The translations under genes and the position numbers were made by a program. From positions 62,001 to 126,000 of the forward strand of contig NZ_JAQTNN010000005.1 in the NCBI RefSeq assembly GCF_028713855.1: 64,000 nt of DNA, written 5' to 3'. Below, piece by piece: positions 27,721 to 36,522 of this stretch (its first letter is position 1; every line of letters starts with the position of its first letter). Source of the DNA: Sulfuricurvum sp. GTDB lineage: Bacteria > Campylobacterota > Campylobacteria > Campylobacterales > Sulfurimonadaceae. The notes beneath the pieces are model-generated. The model had not been told where the DNA came from and did not search any database. It saw only the letters and a list, made by a program, of their open reading frames with translations.

Positions 27721-28375
27721 AGAGAAAATCGGTGTAATCGTATTTGGAGAGGTCGACGTAGAATTCTCCCTCTTTTTGAATAATCCGTACATCACTACCG
27801 AAAGCAAACTCAAAACGTCGTTTCACCGCTTTACGTTCTTCTGAACTCATACCGATGAACTTTAGATAACGTTTGAGTTCGATAATGCCGGTTGCAAGTG
27901 TCGGTGCGACAGAAGATATGGCGGTAACATCCACATCGTGCACCGTATTGCCTTGCGAAAGGAGAAGTTTGGTATTGATCACTTCCAACAGATTTTTCAA
28001 CTGTTCATCTTTGGCCGTATAAATCTCTTCAATGCGTTCACGTTCGGCGATGAGCATTTGCTCTTTATCATTAACAAGACGATCAACTTTGGCTTCAAGC
28101 TCTTTAATTTTAAGTTTGAGCTGCTGATTCTCTTTCTGATAAAGGGTGATAATCATTCCCACAGTTGTTTTTTGAGGAGTGGGTGCCGGAGCTGAAGATT
28201 TGATAGTTTGAGCAATTTCTTGTCGTTTTTCTTCATCCAAAGAGCTTCGAGGTACGATGATATACGTCACCCCTCCCTCTATAATGTAGTTAAGCCGTTT
28301 GGTGCGGAGCTTATTTTGGATCATCTCTTTAGACATTTTGAATGTCTTTGCATATTCATCAATACTAAAACGCAC
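27719..28375 (-). CDS. DUF3972-like protein with coiled coil
   Basis: 218 residues. The N-terminus (FSIDEYAKTFKMSKEMIQNKL) looks like a small helix-turn-helix, residues about 80-130 form a coiled coil (ENQQLKLKIKELEAKVDRL) and the C-terminus is a compact domain ending in YVDLSKYDYTDF. This layout matches my recollection of DUF3972, a family restricted to Campylobacterota; the assignment is not checked. Cytoplasmic, function unknown. Next to a cyclase-fold protein on the same strand. Confidence 0.65.
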   Translation of the reverse strand: MRFSIDEYAKTFKMSKEMIQNKLRTKRLNYIIEGGVTYIIVPRSSLDEEKRQEIAQTIKSSAPAPTPQKTTVGMIITLYQKENQQLKLKIKELEAKVDRLVNDKEQMLIAERERIEEIYTAKDEQLKNLLEVINTKLLLSQGNTVHDVDVTAISSVAPTLATGIIELKRYLKFIGMSSEERKAVKRRFEFAFGSDVRIIQKEGEFYVDLSKYDYTDFL

Positions 28376-28433
28376 ACATCCTCCTTATGGGATATTATTG
28401 ATGTTATCTTACCAAAAAAATCATTGTCCCTGA

Positions 28434-29087
28434 TTAGCGTTTTTTGGAAGGAATCATCCAATCGGGTTTGGGAGGGGGAATGATCCCTCCCTTACGCATC
28501 CAAATCAGATAGCCGTTGCGAGTAACCTTGTGTTTGTCTTGGAAGGTATGAAGAGAGCTATGTCGAAATTCACATTTTTCCAAAAGAGCATGAAAATCGC
28601 CGTGAAGAAGTAAAAACTCTTGCAGTACTTCATACGCACGATCGGAAATGATAACGGTACTGATAATGAGATTTTTGATTTCAATGTAGCGCGCGCATTC
28701 ATTTAATCCGTCACCGACAAAGTTTTCATGCCCTAGAATATCTTCAAAACGGTGTACTTTGCCGGTATGTACTGCCACTCGGATCCCTCTAAAATAGGGG
28801 TATTCTTTTGCAATCAAATCAGAAAAATGGATAAAAGAGAGTCCTAAAATAGGACCAAATCCTTTTAGACTCGGATGTAGAATACAGTAAAAACCATCTC
28901 CGGTCGGGATAATTCCCTGCAACATTTTTTCCATCGGAATCCCAGAAATCTTGACCATTTTTTGGATCATTTTTTTGTAAGTCAAGGAGAGATAAGAGAT
29001 GATTTCAAGTTGCTCCTCCATACCAAGGCGGGAGAAGTCGATGATATCGATAAGAACAATATCCGTATCAATCACTCTTTGGGTCAT
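28434..29087 (-). CDS. Degenerate class III nucleotide cyclase-fold protein
   Basis: 217 residues. DIIDFS (D14) near the N-terminus, PTGDGFY (D64) in the middle, GIRVAVHTG and VGDGLNECARY follow the order of class III adenylyl/guanylyl cyclase motifs, including both metal-binding aspartates. The Lys/Asp purine-specificity and the transition-state Asn/Arg region are not clearly present. No sensor, HAMP or membrane part is attached, so it would be a stand-alone cytoplasmic domain. It may be a regulator rather than an active cyclase. ATG at 29087 has GGATGG upstream. Confidence 0.6.
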   Translation of the reverse strand: MTQRVIDTDIVLIDIIDFSRLGMEEQLEIISYLSLTYKKMIQKMVKISGIPMEKMLQGIIPTGDGFYCILHPSLKGFGPILGLSFIHFSDLIAKEYPYFRGIRVAVHTGKVHRFEDILGHENFVGDGLNECARYIEIKNLIISTVIISDRAYEVLQEFLLLHGDFHALLEKCEFRHSSLHTFQDKHKVTRNGYLIWMRKGGIIPPPKPDWMIPSKKR

Positions 29088-29222
29088 AATTCCATCCATA
29101 TTACTTAGATTATCTTATTGTATTCTAAAATCGCTGAGAATGATTAAAAATTCAACCCGGCAATTCCAAGAATATTTCGGAAATGTGTTACCATTTCCAA
29201 AAATTTAAGGCAGGTTACGATT

Positions 29223-30719
29223 ATGCAAAAACGGACCAAAATTTTAGCAACTGTCGGCCCCGCTTCTGATACTGTAGAAATTCTTTCATCATTGATAAAA
29301 GCAGGGGTAAATGTCTTCCGTCTTAATTTTTCGCATGGTACCCATGAATACCATTCCCGCGTTTTAGCCAATATTCGTCTAGCTATGCGTGAAACCGGGT
29401 TGATCGTCGGCGTGTTACAAGATATTTCAGGTCCTAAAATCCGTGTTGGCAAACTTAAAGAAGATTTTTATCTCGAAAGTGGTGATCGGCTCAATTTTTA
29501 TTATGAGTGTGTTGACGGTGAAAAAGTCGTAGAAAATGAATACCGACTTTCCATTAACCAAAGCGAGATATTACGTATGCTTAATATTAATGATCTTATT
29601 TATCTCTATGATGGGACTATTCGTGCCAGAATTGTTTCTCAAAACAGTAGTTATGTTCAAGCCATTGTCGAAAATAGAGGAAAACTCTCGTCGAACAAAG
29701 GGGTAAATTTCCCCAATTCCCATTTGGGGCTTGATGTTTTGACTGAAAAGGACAAAACTGATATGGCATGGGGAGTTACAAATGGGATTGACTTCATGGC
29801 GATTTCGTTTGTTCAAAATGCTCAAGATATGATCAATGCGCGTGAAGTTATCCGTTCCTGTGATGGAGAAGTACAGTTATTTGCAAAGATTGAAAAATTT
29901 GATGCGGTTGAAAATATTGATGAGATTTTACGTCATTCGGACGGCATTATGGTGGCACGGGGTGATCTGGGGATTGAAGTCCCTTATTATCGTGTACCGA
30001 CAATTCAAAAAATGCTCATTGACAAAGCGAATGAACATTCCAAACCTGTCATTACGGCAACGCAGATGTTATTATCGATGACTGAAAAAGATATGGCAAC
30101 GCGCGCAGAAATAAGTGATGTAGCCAATGCTGTTCTGGATGGGACAGATGCGGTAATGCTCTCTGAGGAGAGTTCTATCGGGCATAATCCGGTGCTGGTC
30201 GTTGAGACGATGGTGAATACCATTCAAGCGATTGAAGAGATTTATCCGTTTGGTAAATTCGACTTCGGTTATGATGATGCGATGGATGTGGTCAATGAAT
30301 CAGCTGTCCGTTTGGGTGATTCATTGAGTGCAGAGGGAATCATTGCAATGACAACGTCGGGATCTTCCGCCAAAAAACTCTCCCGTTACCGTCCTAAAAT
30401 GACGATTTATGCGGCGACACATGAAGAGAGAGTCGCGCGGTTACTTACCATAGTATGGGGTGTGGTACCTGCCTATCTTATTAAAAAAGGGCGTATTGAA
30501 GAGATGTTAAGCGATATTATCCAAAGCGGTTTGAAGCGGAAAATTATCGATAAAGACCAAACCTATATCTTTACGGCAGGATACCCGATAGGTATGCCGG
30601 GAACTACTAATATTATTCGAATTTTGCGTGAAAATGAGATTACTTTTTTCGGTGAGACGAAATCTCATCCGAGTAAGACGAAAAAAAGTGAGGAGAATGG
30701 GATTCCAACTTTGTTTTGA
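29223..30719 (+). CDS. pyk: Pyruvate kinase
   Basis: 498 residues. Barrel motifs TKILATVGPASD, FRLNFSHGTHEYH, ISFVQNAQD, the active-site LFAKIEKFDAVEN with the catalytic Lys, VARGDLGIE and PVITATQMLLSM are present, followed by the C-terminal allosteric domain. It makes ATP from phosphoenolpyruvate, the last glycolytic step. The C-terminus extends about 20 basic residues beyond the usual end. Single gene; divergent from the cyclase-fold gene. Confidence 0.97.
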   Translation: MQKRTKILATVGPASDTVEILSSLIKAGVNVFRLNFSHGTHEYHSRVLANIRLAMRETGLIVGVLQDISGPKIRVGKLKEDFYLESGDRLNFYYECVDGEKVVENEYRLSINQSEILRMLNINDLIYLYDGTIRARIVSQNSSYVQAIVENRGKLSSNKGVNFPNSHLGLDVLTEKDKTDMAWGVTNGIDFMAISFVQNAQDMINAREVIRSCDGEVQLFAKIEKFDAVENIDEILRHSDGIMVARGDLGIEVPYYRVPTIQKMLIDKANEHSKPVITATQMLLSMTEKDMATRAEISDVANAVLDGTDAVMLSEESSIGHNPVLVVETMVNTIQAIEEIYPFGKFDFGYDDAMDVVNESAVRLGDSLSAEGIIAMTTSGSSAKKLSRYRPKMTIYAATHEERVARLLTIVWGVVPAYLIKKGRIEEMLSDIIQSGLKRKIIDKDQTYIFTAGYPIGMPGTTNIIRILRENEITFFGETKSHPSKTKKSEENGIPTLF

Positions 30720-30831
30720 TGTAAACTTAAAGATTAAAAATATGGACTGAAAATTGCTTTTTATCGCTTGAGGGGCCTAAACGTTTGTTTCGTCGCATTC
30801 ATTGCCCCTCAAAACACTTTCCCTTTTACGC

Positions 30832-30837
30832 TACAAT
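30832..30837 (+). promoter_or_regulatory. -10 box very close to the cmoA start
   Basis: TACAAT ends only 7 nt before the cmoA ATG at 30845, so transcription from it would start at or next to the initiation codon. I see no Shine-Dalgarno sequence in the space. Confidence 0.4.
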
Positions 30838-30844
30838 ACCCTTT

Positions 30845-31561
30845 ATGAAAACTGATACCTTATTTACCAAACCGATTGTCAAACAATTTGAATTTGACGC
30901 CGAAGTTGCGGCTGTTTTCGATGATATGCTTCTGCGTTCCGTTCCGTTCTATAAAGAATCACAAGCGCTCACACGCCGGTTTGCCCTAAATGCATTGAGC
31001 GAGGGGGGAATTGTATACGATTTGGGATGTTCGACTGCGTCGTTATTACTCGAGATAGAGCGTGCTGTGGGGAAAAACAGCAGCGTCCGGCTCGTCGGTA
31101 TCGATAATTCTCCCGCGATGATTACCCATGCTTGTAAAAAGATCGAAGCGTACGGTTCCGCTATCGAACTGTATGAAGGAGATATCCTTCAGTTTCCGTA
31201 TGAAAAAGCGCAAGTGATTATCAGCAATTATACCCTGCAATTTATCCGTCCGATGGTTCGAGACTCACTCGTGCGTACTATCAGTGATACGCTGAATGAA
31301 GGGGGTGTTTTTATTTTTAGCGAAAAAGTGGTGAGTGAAGATCCGAAATTGAATAAAGAACTGATCGACTGTTATTATGATTTCAAAAAGGTACAAGGGT
31401 ATAGTGAATACGAGATTGTCCAAAAACGGGAAGCGCTCGAAAATGTCCTCATCCCTTATACCATGAATGAAAACATTCAAATGGCTAAGAATAACGGATT
31501 CAAAACGTGTGAAGTGCTATTTCAGTGGGCCAATTTTGCCACGTTTATTGCGATTAAATAG
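30845..31561 (+). CDS. cmoA: Carboxy-S-adenosyl-L-methionine synthase CmoA
   Basis: 238 residues of a class I methyltransferase fold: [15 protein letters not shown] (SAM motif I), [11 protein letters not shown], and the CmoA-specific N-terminus [20 protein letters not shown] and [17 protein letters not shown] segments. It makes carboxy-SAM from SAM and prephenate for cmo5U34 tRNA synthesis. Its partner CmoB is not in the window. ATG at 30845 (MKTDTLF) is preferred over an upstream ATG-like start at 30785, which would precede the only good promoter. Confidence 0.92.
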   Translation: MKTDTLFTKPIVKQFEFDAEVAAVFDDMLLRSVPFYKESQALTRRFALNALSEGGIVYDLGCSTASLLLEIERAVGKNSSVRLVGIDNSPAMITHACKKIEAYGSAIELYEGDILQFPYEKAQVIISNYTLQFIRPMVRDSLVRTISDTLNEGGVFIFSEKVVSEDPKLNKELIDCYYDFKKVQGYSEYEIVQKREALENVLIPYTMNENIQMAKNNGFKTCEVLFQWANFATFIAIK

Positions 31562-31564
31562 CGT

Positions 31565-31780
31565 CTATCTTACACTTCCTCTTTCAGGGTTTTGCGCCGG
31601 CTGAAGTACCTCTTTTATATCTTTATAATCCACAAGGTTTTTATCGCATTGTTTGTGATAATACCCTTGTGCATCATAATACTCTTCACAGTCGTTATAA
31701 TAACGAAGACTGACTCCACGGTCGTTAAAGCAACCTGCAAATAAAACCGGAAGTACAATTAGAATATAGTATTTTTTCAT
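31565..31780 (-). CDS. Small lipoprotein
   Basis: 71 residues: MKKYYILIVLPVLFAGC is a lipoprotein signal with a LFAGC lipobox (Cys at 17). The mature part is short, tyrosine-rich and with two further Cys residues. Likely anchored in the outer or inner membrane; no family recognised. It follows nth on the minus strand with 14 nt between stop and start. Confidence 0.7.
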   Translation of the reverse strand: MKKYYILIVLPVLFAGCFNDRGVSLRYYNDCEEYYDAQGYYHKQCDKNLVDYKDIKEVLQPAQNPERGSVR

Positions 31781-31794
31781 TTGAATATTGTATC

Positions 31795-32442
31795 TCATCT
31801 GGGTTTAAAGCTATCCGTGCTTTTACAAAACTCTCTTAAAAAACATTCACTGTCACATTTTGGATTTTTAGCAGTGCAGATGTATCGTCCGAAAAGAACG
31901 AGTCCCTGATGGAGTTGATGGAGATTGGTTTTAAACTTTTTGACCAATGTCTCTTCAGTAGCTATAGCGCTGAGATCCTCACTTAAACCTAATCGATGGC
32001 TTACCCGAAAGACATGGGTATCGACCGCCATAAGGTTAGCCTGGGTATATTCGATGAGGACAACATGTGCTGTCTTCTGTCCGACACCGGCTAACGTTAC
32101 CAGTTCTTTTTCATCCAACGGGACTTCACCGCCGTAAACGTCGACAACCCTTTTGGCCATAGCTATAAGATTGATCGCTTTATTGTTAAAAAACGAGCAG
32201 CTTTGAATGAGTGATTTCACATCGTTAATATCCGCGTTTGCGAGGGATTCAGGGGTCGGATAGGCTTCGAATAAAGCGGGAGTGATGAGGTTGACCCGTT
32301 TATCGGTGCATTGAGCGGAGAGGGCTACGGCAATCACCAACTCATAAGCGTTGGCATAGTTGAGTTCCGTTACCGCATCAGAATAGCGTTCCAAAAGAGC
32401 TGCTTTGATCGCAGCAATCTCTTTTTTAGTTGCTTTTTTCAT
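31795..32442 (-). CDS. nth: Endonuclease III
   Basis: 215 residues. LSAQCTDKRVN, the helix-hairpin-helix LAGVGQKTAHVV with the catalytic Lys, AVDTHVFRVSHRLGL with the catalytic Asp, and a C-terminal iron-sulfur cysteine cluster are present. It is a DNA glycosylase/AP lyase that removes oxidised pyrimidines. The cluster spacing is C-X6-C-X3-C-X5-C, one residue longer between cysteines two and three than the standard X2. The ATG at 32442 (MKKATKK) is chosen over a longer frame. Confidence 0.94.
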   Translation of the reverse strand: MKKATKKEIAAIKAALLERYSDAVTELNYANAYELVIAVALSAQCTDKRVNLITPALFEAYPTPESLANADINDVKSLIQSCSFFNNKAINLIAMAKRVVDVYGGEVPLDEKELVTLAGVGQKTAHVVLIEYTQANLMAVDTHVFRVSHRLGLSEDLSAIATEETLVKKFKTNLHQLHQGLVLFGRYICTAKNPKCDSECFLREFCKSTDSFKPR

Positions 32443-32514
32443 CAAAATTATCCGTTTTTTTGGGCCGTATTGTATCACGTTCGAAAAAAAAACATTAGTA
32501 TGATAATTTTGTGT

Positions 32515-32520
32515 TACAAT
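32515..32520 (+). promoter_or_regulatory. -10 box upstream of the tandem histidine kinases
   Basis: TACAAT in the context GTGTTACAATAACC, about 38 nt upstream of the first kinase start. No clear -35 box. Confidence 0.45.
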
Positions 32521-32557
32521 AACCGATTTCCATGCAACATGAATTAAGGGGATAACT

Positions 32558-34504
32558 TTGGGATTACTACGTATGATTCAAAAACTTTTTACAAAAGACG
32601 ATCATCGCTTCGCTGAAGAGAGTGATCAAAGCATCAATAAAGAGCTTTTTTATAAAGTTTTGGACACCGATACCGCTGCCTTACTTTTTTTTACAAAAGA
32701 GAATGGATGGATAGGGGCGAATAAAGCCTTTTTTGATTTGGTTTCGTTTAAAACGATTGAACAACTACGTACGAATCATGAGAGTATCCGGGAACTTTTT
32801 GATCATGAAGATGAAGAGGTATTTACCGAATATGACAAAAGCTGGCTCGATTATTTACGAACCCATTTTCCCAAAGGGTATGGTTTGGGTATGGTCGATC
32901 CTTCCGGAAAGATGCACATTATGTCTGCGACTTCTACTTTGATTCAAGAGGGGGGGACGGATCTTTATCTGTTACGACTGGAAGATCAGAGCAACCTCGT
33001 CGATCTGAAGGCGGAAGTGGTAAAAGTCGAACAGCTTAAAACCAAATTTTTAGCCAATATCGGGCATGAATTCCGTACCCCGATGAACGGTATTTTGGGA
33101 TTTGTAGAGCTTCTTTCCAAAACGTCTCCAAACGATACTCAGCTTGAATACATCCATTCCGTCCAAGGTTCAGCGCGCAACCTGATGTCTAACATCGAAA
33201 ATCTCCTTGACTTGGCACAAATGCAAAATGGACGGCTAAACGTCAGTAAAAGCGAATTTAACATCGTTGCGGAGATGGAAGAGCTTGCTCGTGGAGCCGT
33301 TTCGATGGGTGGGGATAAAGGGGTAGGGGTTTTATTCTTTATTGATCCGAAACTTCCAACCTATATCACGGGAGATATCCGTAAAATTAAACAAGTAATT
33401 AATAACCTCTATAATAACGCACTTAAATTTACTCAGCCGGGCGGACGGATAACGATTGAAGTAAAGCTTCTTAAACGCAATACGACGGGAACGTGTAATA
33501 TTGGTTTTATGGTGAAAGATACAGGTAAAGGGATCAGTAAGTCGGATCTCAGTTACATAACAAGACCGTTTGTATCAGGGGATCATGCCGACAGTCGTTT
33601 AGGTGTTGGGCTAAGCCTTTCGCACGGATTAATTTCATTGATGGGCGGTGAACTTAAAATTACCAGTGATGAAGGGCGGGGTTCTTCATTTAGTTTTGCA
33701 TTAACGTTGGATGGTTCTTCTGATCATGCGATGCAGATGATCAATGCGCATAATGTTAAAGTTGTCCTTGTTGATGAAAAACGATTGGATGATGCCAACC
33801 ATCTCACCAACTACTTGCGTAGTTTCGGGGTGAGTGTAACGAAAACGCAAATGGTTGATGAATCGATTTTTACCGATGCGGAAATAGTTTATATCATCGC
33901 TTCTCAAGAAAAAAGTGACTGGACAATGCCGCTTTCACGAATCAAACGAACGTGTAAAACCGTATTGCTTCTCGAAGAGCATGAACGGCTTCAGGCAAAG
34001 ATGCTTCATCTCATCGATGTATCCCTCACCAAGCCGTTATTGCCGACGTCTTTACTGGAGCATCTAGTGGAAATCCTGAGTATTCCTAAAGAGACTCCTG
34101 TTGTCGTCCCACAAATCCAACGCGGTGTGAATGCTTTGGTCGTCGAGGACAATCTAATTAATCAGCGGTTGATTAAATTATTGCTCAAAGAGTATGGCAT
34201 TAATGTCATCGCAGTTTCAAATGGAGATGAAGCGGTGGAAACGTGTCGTGAACATAAGTTTGATATTGTCTTTATGGATATTGATATGCCGATCAAAGAC
34301 GGTATTTTGGCTACCCAAGAGATTAAAGCTGAAGAAGGTCCTGCACGGGTCGGACGAATGCCTATTATCGCATTAACCGCATTGGCAATGGAAGGGGATC
34401 GGGAGTATATTTTAGGTCGTGGCTTGGATGATTATCTTTCAAAGCCGCTTACACGTGAAAAACTTGAATATATTCTTCACAAATATTTGCATGTTAGTGC
34501 ATAA
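32558..34504 (+). CDS. Cytoplasmic hybrid sensor histidine kinase/response regulator (1)
   Basis: 648 residues from a TTG preceded by AAGGGGAT; an ATG at 32573 is an alternative. N-terminal PAS-like sensor (about 35-145), HisKA domain with LANIGHEFRTPMNG (His170), HATPase with NNLYNNALKFTQPGG and DTGKGISK. A degenerate receiver-like domain (about 400-510) has no obvious phosphorylatable Asp. The C-terminal receiver has DIVFMDIDMPIKDG (Asp574). No membrane segments, so the input is cytoplasmic. No separate output protein is adjacent; the partner kinase follows 9 nt later. Confidence 0.9.
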   Translation: MGLLRMIQKLFTKDDHRFAEESDQSINKELFYKVLDTDTAALLFFTKENGWIGANKAFFDLVSFKTIEQLRTNHESIRELFDHEDEEVFTEYDKSWLDYLRTHFPKGYGLGMVDPSGKMHIMSATSTLIQEGGTDLYLLRLEDQSNLVDLKAEVVKVEQLKTKFLANIGHEFRTPMNGILGFVELLSKTSPNDTQLEYIHSVQGSARNLMSNIENLLDLAQMQNGRLNVSKSEFNIVAEMEELARGAVSMGGDKGVGVLFFIDPKLPTYITGDIRKIKQVINNLYNNALKFTQPGGRITIEVKLLKRNTTGTCNIGFMVKDTGKGISKSDLSYITRPFVSGDHADSRLGVGLSLSHGLISLMGGELKITSDEGRGSSFSFALTLDGSSDHAMQMINAHNVKVVLVDEKRLDDANHLTNYLRSFGVSVTKTQMVDESIFTDAEIVYIIASQEKSDWTMPLSRIKRTCKTVLLLEEHERLQAKMLHLIDVSLTKPLLPTSLLEHLVEILSIPKETPVVVPQIQRGVNALVVEDNLINQRLIKLLLKEYGINVIAVSNGDEAVETCREHKFDIVFMDIDMPIKDGILATQEIKAEEGPARVGRMPIIALTALAMEGDREYILGRGLDDYLSKPLTREKLEYILHKYLHVSA

Positions 34505-34513
34505 GGAACGGAT

Positions 34514-36430
34514 ATGGTTTACTTAGAAAGTTTCGCAAACGATTATGCCCATACGGCTAAATTACTCGCTTCGTGTGCTCATTTGCATTCTGATCCGATG
34601 ATTTATACGGATATGTCAGGAACCTTGCTTGGGTGTAATGAGCTCCTTTTAGAATTTTTAGGGGTGAACGAATTAGATGAGGTTGCTCCGTTAAATATGT
34701 GGTTTGATCCGCAGGGGGTAGATCTCTCTTTTCTCCTCTCTCAATCGGGTAATTACCGTGGAAAAATTACTGCGGGCGGCATATCATATGATGTTGCCGC
34801 AAAATCAGAAACAGTTTTACTGGATGACTATCCGATTATCGGCGTAGTTTTCCGAGATACTTCGATCATTGAACGTGCACGGGCGGCAGAGCGTTATTTT
34901 GAAGATTTTAAAAAGAAATTTTTGACGAATATCTCGCATGAATTTCGCACTCCTATGAATGCCATTATCGGATTCAGCGAATTGCTTAAAAGCTCTCCTC
35001 TGAGTTCATGGCAGCAAGAATATGTGCAGATGACAAGCCGAAGTGCCCAGTCAATGATGCGTAATATCGAAAATCTTCTTGAGATGATGCAGGTTGAAAG
35101 CGGAAGTGTTCATGCCAATCTGGCACTTTTTAATCCTCTTGAAGTGTATGAGAGTTTTTCACAGCAGTTTGGCGATCTTGCCCTCTCAAAAGATATTAAT
35201 CTTATGTTTTTAATCGATCCGCATTTGCCTAAAACAATGATTGGAGATCAGGATAAAATTCTCGCTGTTATGCGTAATCTGGTCCAAAACGGTATTAAAT
35301 TTACCGAAGACGGAGGACGTGTCCTTGTTGAGATTCTTATTGCTAAAGAAGAGGGAAATTTCATTGAGGTTGAATATGCGGTAAGTGATACGGGTATCGG
35401 TATCGAAAATGAAAAAATCAAAACCCTCCTACGCCCTTTTGCTTCAGCATGGGATAATCAACGCAAAGGCAAAGACGGATTGGGGATCGGTCTTAGCTTA
35501 AGCCATAAATATGTGGATATGATGGATTCTCATCTGATGCTTGCTTCTGAAAGTGGGAAAGGGTCACGTTTTTCATTCCGAGTTACTCATCAGCTGAATG
35601 AAGAAGGGAAATTTGATTTTGTCGAAGGTACCCGTGCAGCTATTTATACTCAAGAACATCACCTCTCTGCGCAAGGGGCTTTATTATACAAATATTTAGA
35701 ACTTTTCAATGTCCAAACTAAAGGGATACATGATTTGGTGAATACCGCTTTGCATGAGAGTGATGTCTTATTTTTAGACATACCGCATATTGCAAAATCC
35801 CAAATCGATGCACTAAAATCGACTTATCCAAATCTACGTATCGTTCCGATTATGAAATTGGATTATGGTGAGAAAGCAGATGCCGTCATCGATTCTGTTG
35901 CATCCATCGTTACCTTACCGATTTTGCCAAGTTCGCTTCATAAAACATTGGCTGTTATTTGGAACACGATGCCGAAAGAGTATATTTCACGTAGTCCCGA
36001 GGCGCAAACTATTCCACAAGCCGAGAATATCAAAATTTTGGTTGCAGAAGACAATCTTATCAACCTTAAACTTCTTGAGACGATTTTATTACAGGAACAT
36101 TTCCGAGTCGTAGCAGTTGAGAATGGGCAAAAAGCAGTCGATGCCTATCTGAAAGAGCATTTCGATTTGGTTTTGATGGATATCGATATGCCGGTAATGG
36201 ATGGCTTGATGGCCAATCGGCTTATTAAGGAGATTGATAAGCGTGATTCACGCGGATTTGTACCGGTCATCGCCCTTACGGCACACGCATTGATCGGGGA
36301 TCGTGAACGCATAATTGCAGCCGGATTGGATGCGCACTTAGCGAAACCGATCGATAAACATTTCCTTTTGCAGACGTTGGATCGCTACCTGAAAATTGCC
36401 CAGCAAAGACGCAATAATAACGCCATTTAA
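34514..36430 (+). CDS. Cytoplasmic hybrid sensor histidine kinase/response regulator (2)
   Basis: 638 residues, same architecture as the upstream kinase: PAS-like sensor (about 20-125), HisKA LTNISHEFRTPMNA (His142), HATPase with RNLVQNGIKFTEDGG and DTGIGIENEK, a degenerate middle receiver-like segment, and a C-terminal receiver with LVLMDIDMPVMDG (Asp556). The two are clearly paralogues but diverged most in the sensor, suggesting different signals. Both lack an output domain, so phosphate may go to a distant Hpt or response regulator. Confidence 0.9.
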   Translation: MVYLESFANDYAHTAKLLASCAHLHSDPMIYTDMSGTLLGCNELLLEFLGVNELDEVAPLNMWFDPQGVDLSFLLSQSGNYRGKITAGGISYDVAAKSETVLLDDYPIIGVVFRDTSIIERARAAERYFEDFKKKFLTNISHEFRTPMNAIIGFSELLKSSPLSSWQQEYVQMTSRSAQSMMRNIENLLEMMQVESGSVHANLALFNPLEVYESFSQQFGDLALSKDINLMFLIDPHLPKTMIGDQDKILAVMRNLVQNGIKFTEDGGRVLVEILIAKEEGNFIEVEYAVSDTGIGIENEKIKTLLRPFASAWDNQRKGKDGLGIGLSLSHKYVDMMDSHLMLASESGKGSRFSFRVTHQLNEEGKFDFVEGTRAAIYTQEHHLSAQGALLYKYLELFNVQTKGIHDLVNTALHESDVLFLDIPHIAKSQIDALKSTYPNLRIVPIMKLDYGEKADAVIDSVASIVTLPILPSSLHKTLAVIWNTMPKEYISRSPEAQTIPQAENIKILVAEDNLINLKLLETILLQEHFRVVAVENGQKAVDAYLKEHFDLVLMDIDMPVMDGLMANRLIKEIDKRDSRGFVPVIALTAHALIGDRERIIAAGLDAHLAKPIDKHFLLQTLDRYLKIAQQRRNNNAI

Positions 36431-36468
36431 TTTTGGTTATTTATTGCGTACTATACTCACAAATGTAT

Positions 36469-36474
36469 TATAAT
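36469..36474 (+). promoter_or_regulatory. -10 box upstream of the Peb4-like gene
   Basis: A perfect TATAAT (in GTATTATAATGCC) lies 49 nt before the ATG, with CAAGGATA as ribosome-binding site. Confidence 0.6.
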
Positions 36475-36522
36475 GCCGAAATCAAAACCCCCTCCTAAAA
36501 AGGGAAAAACACAAGGATAGTA

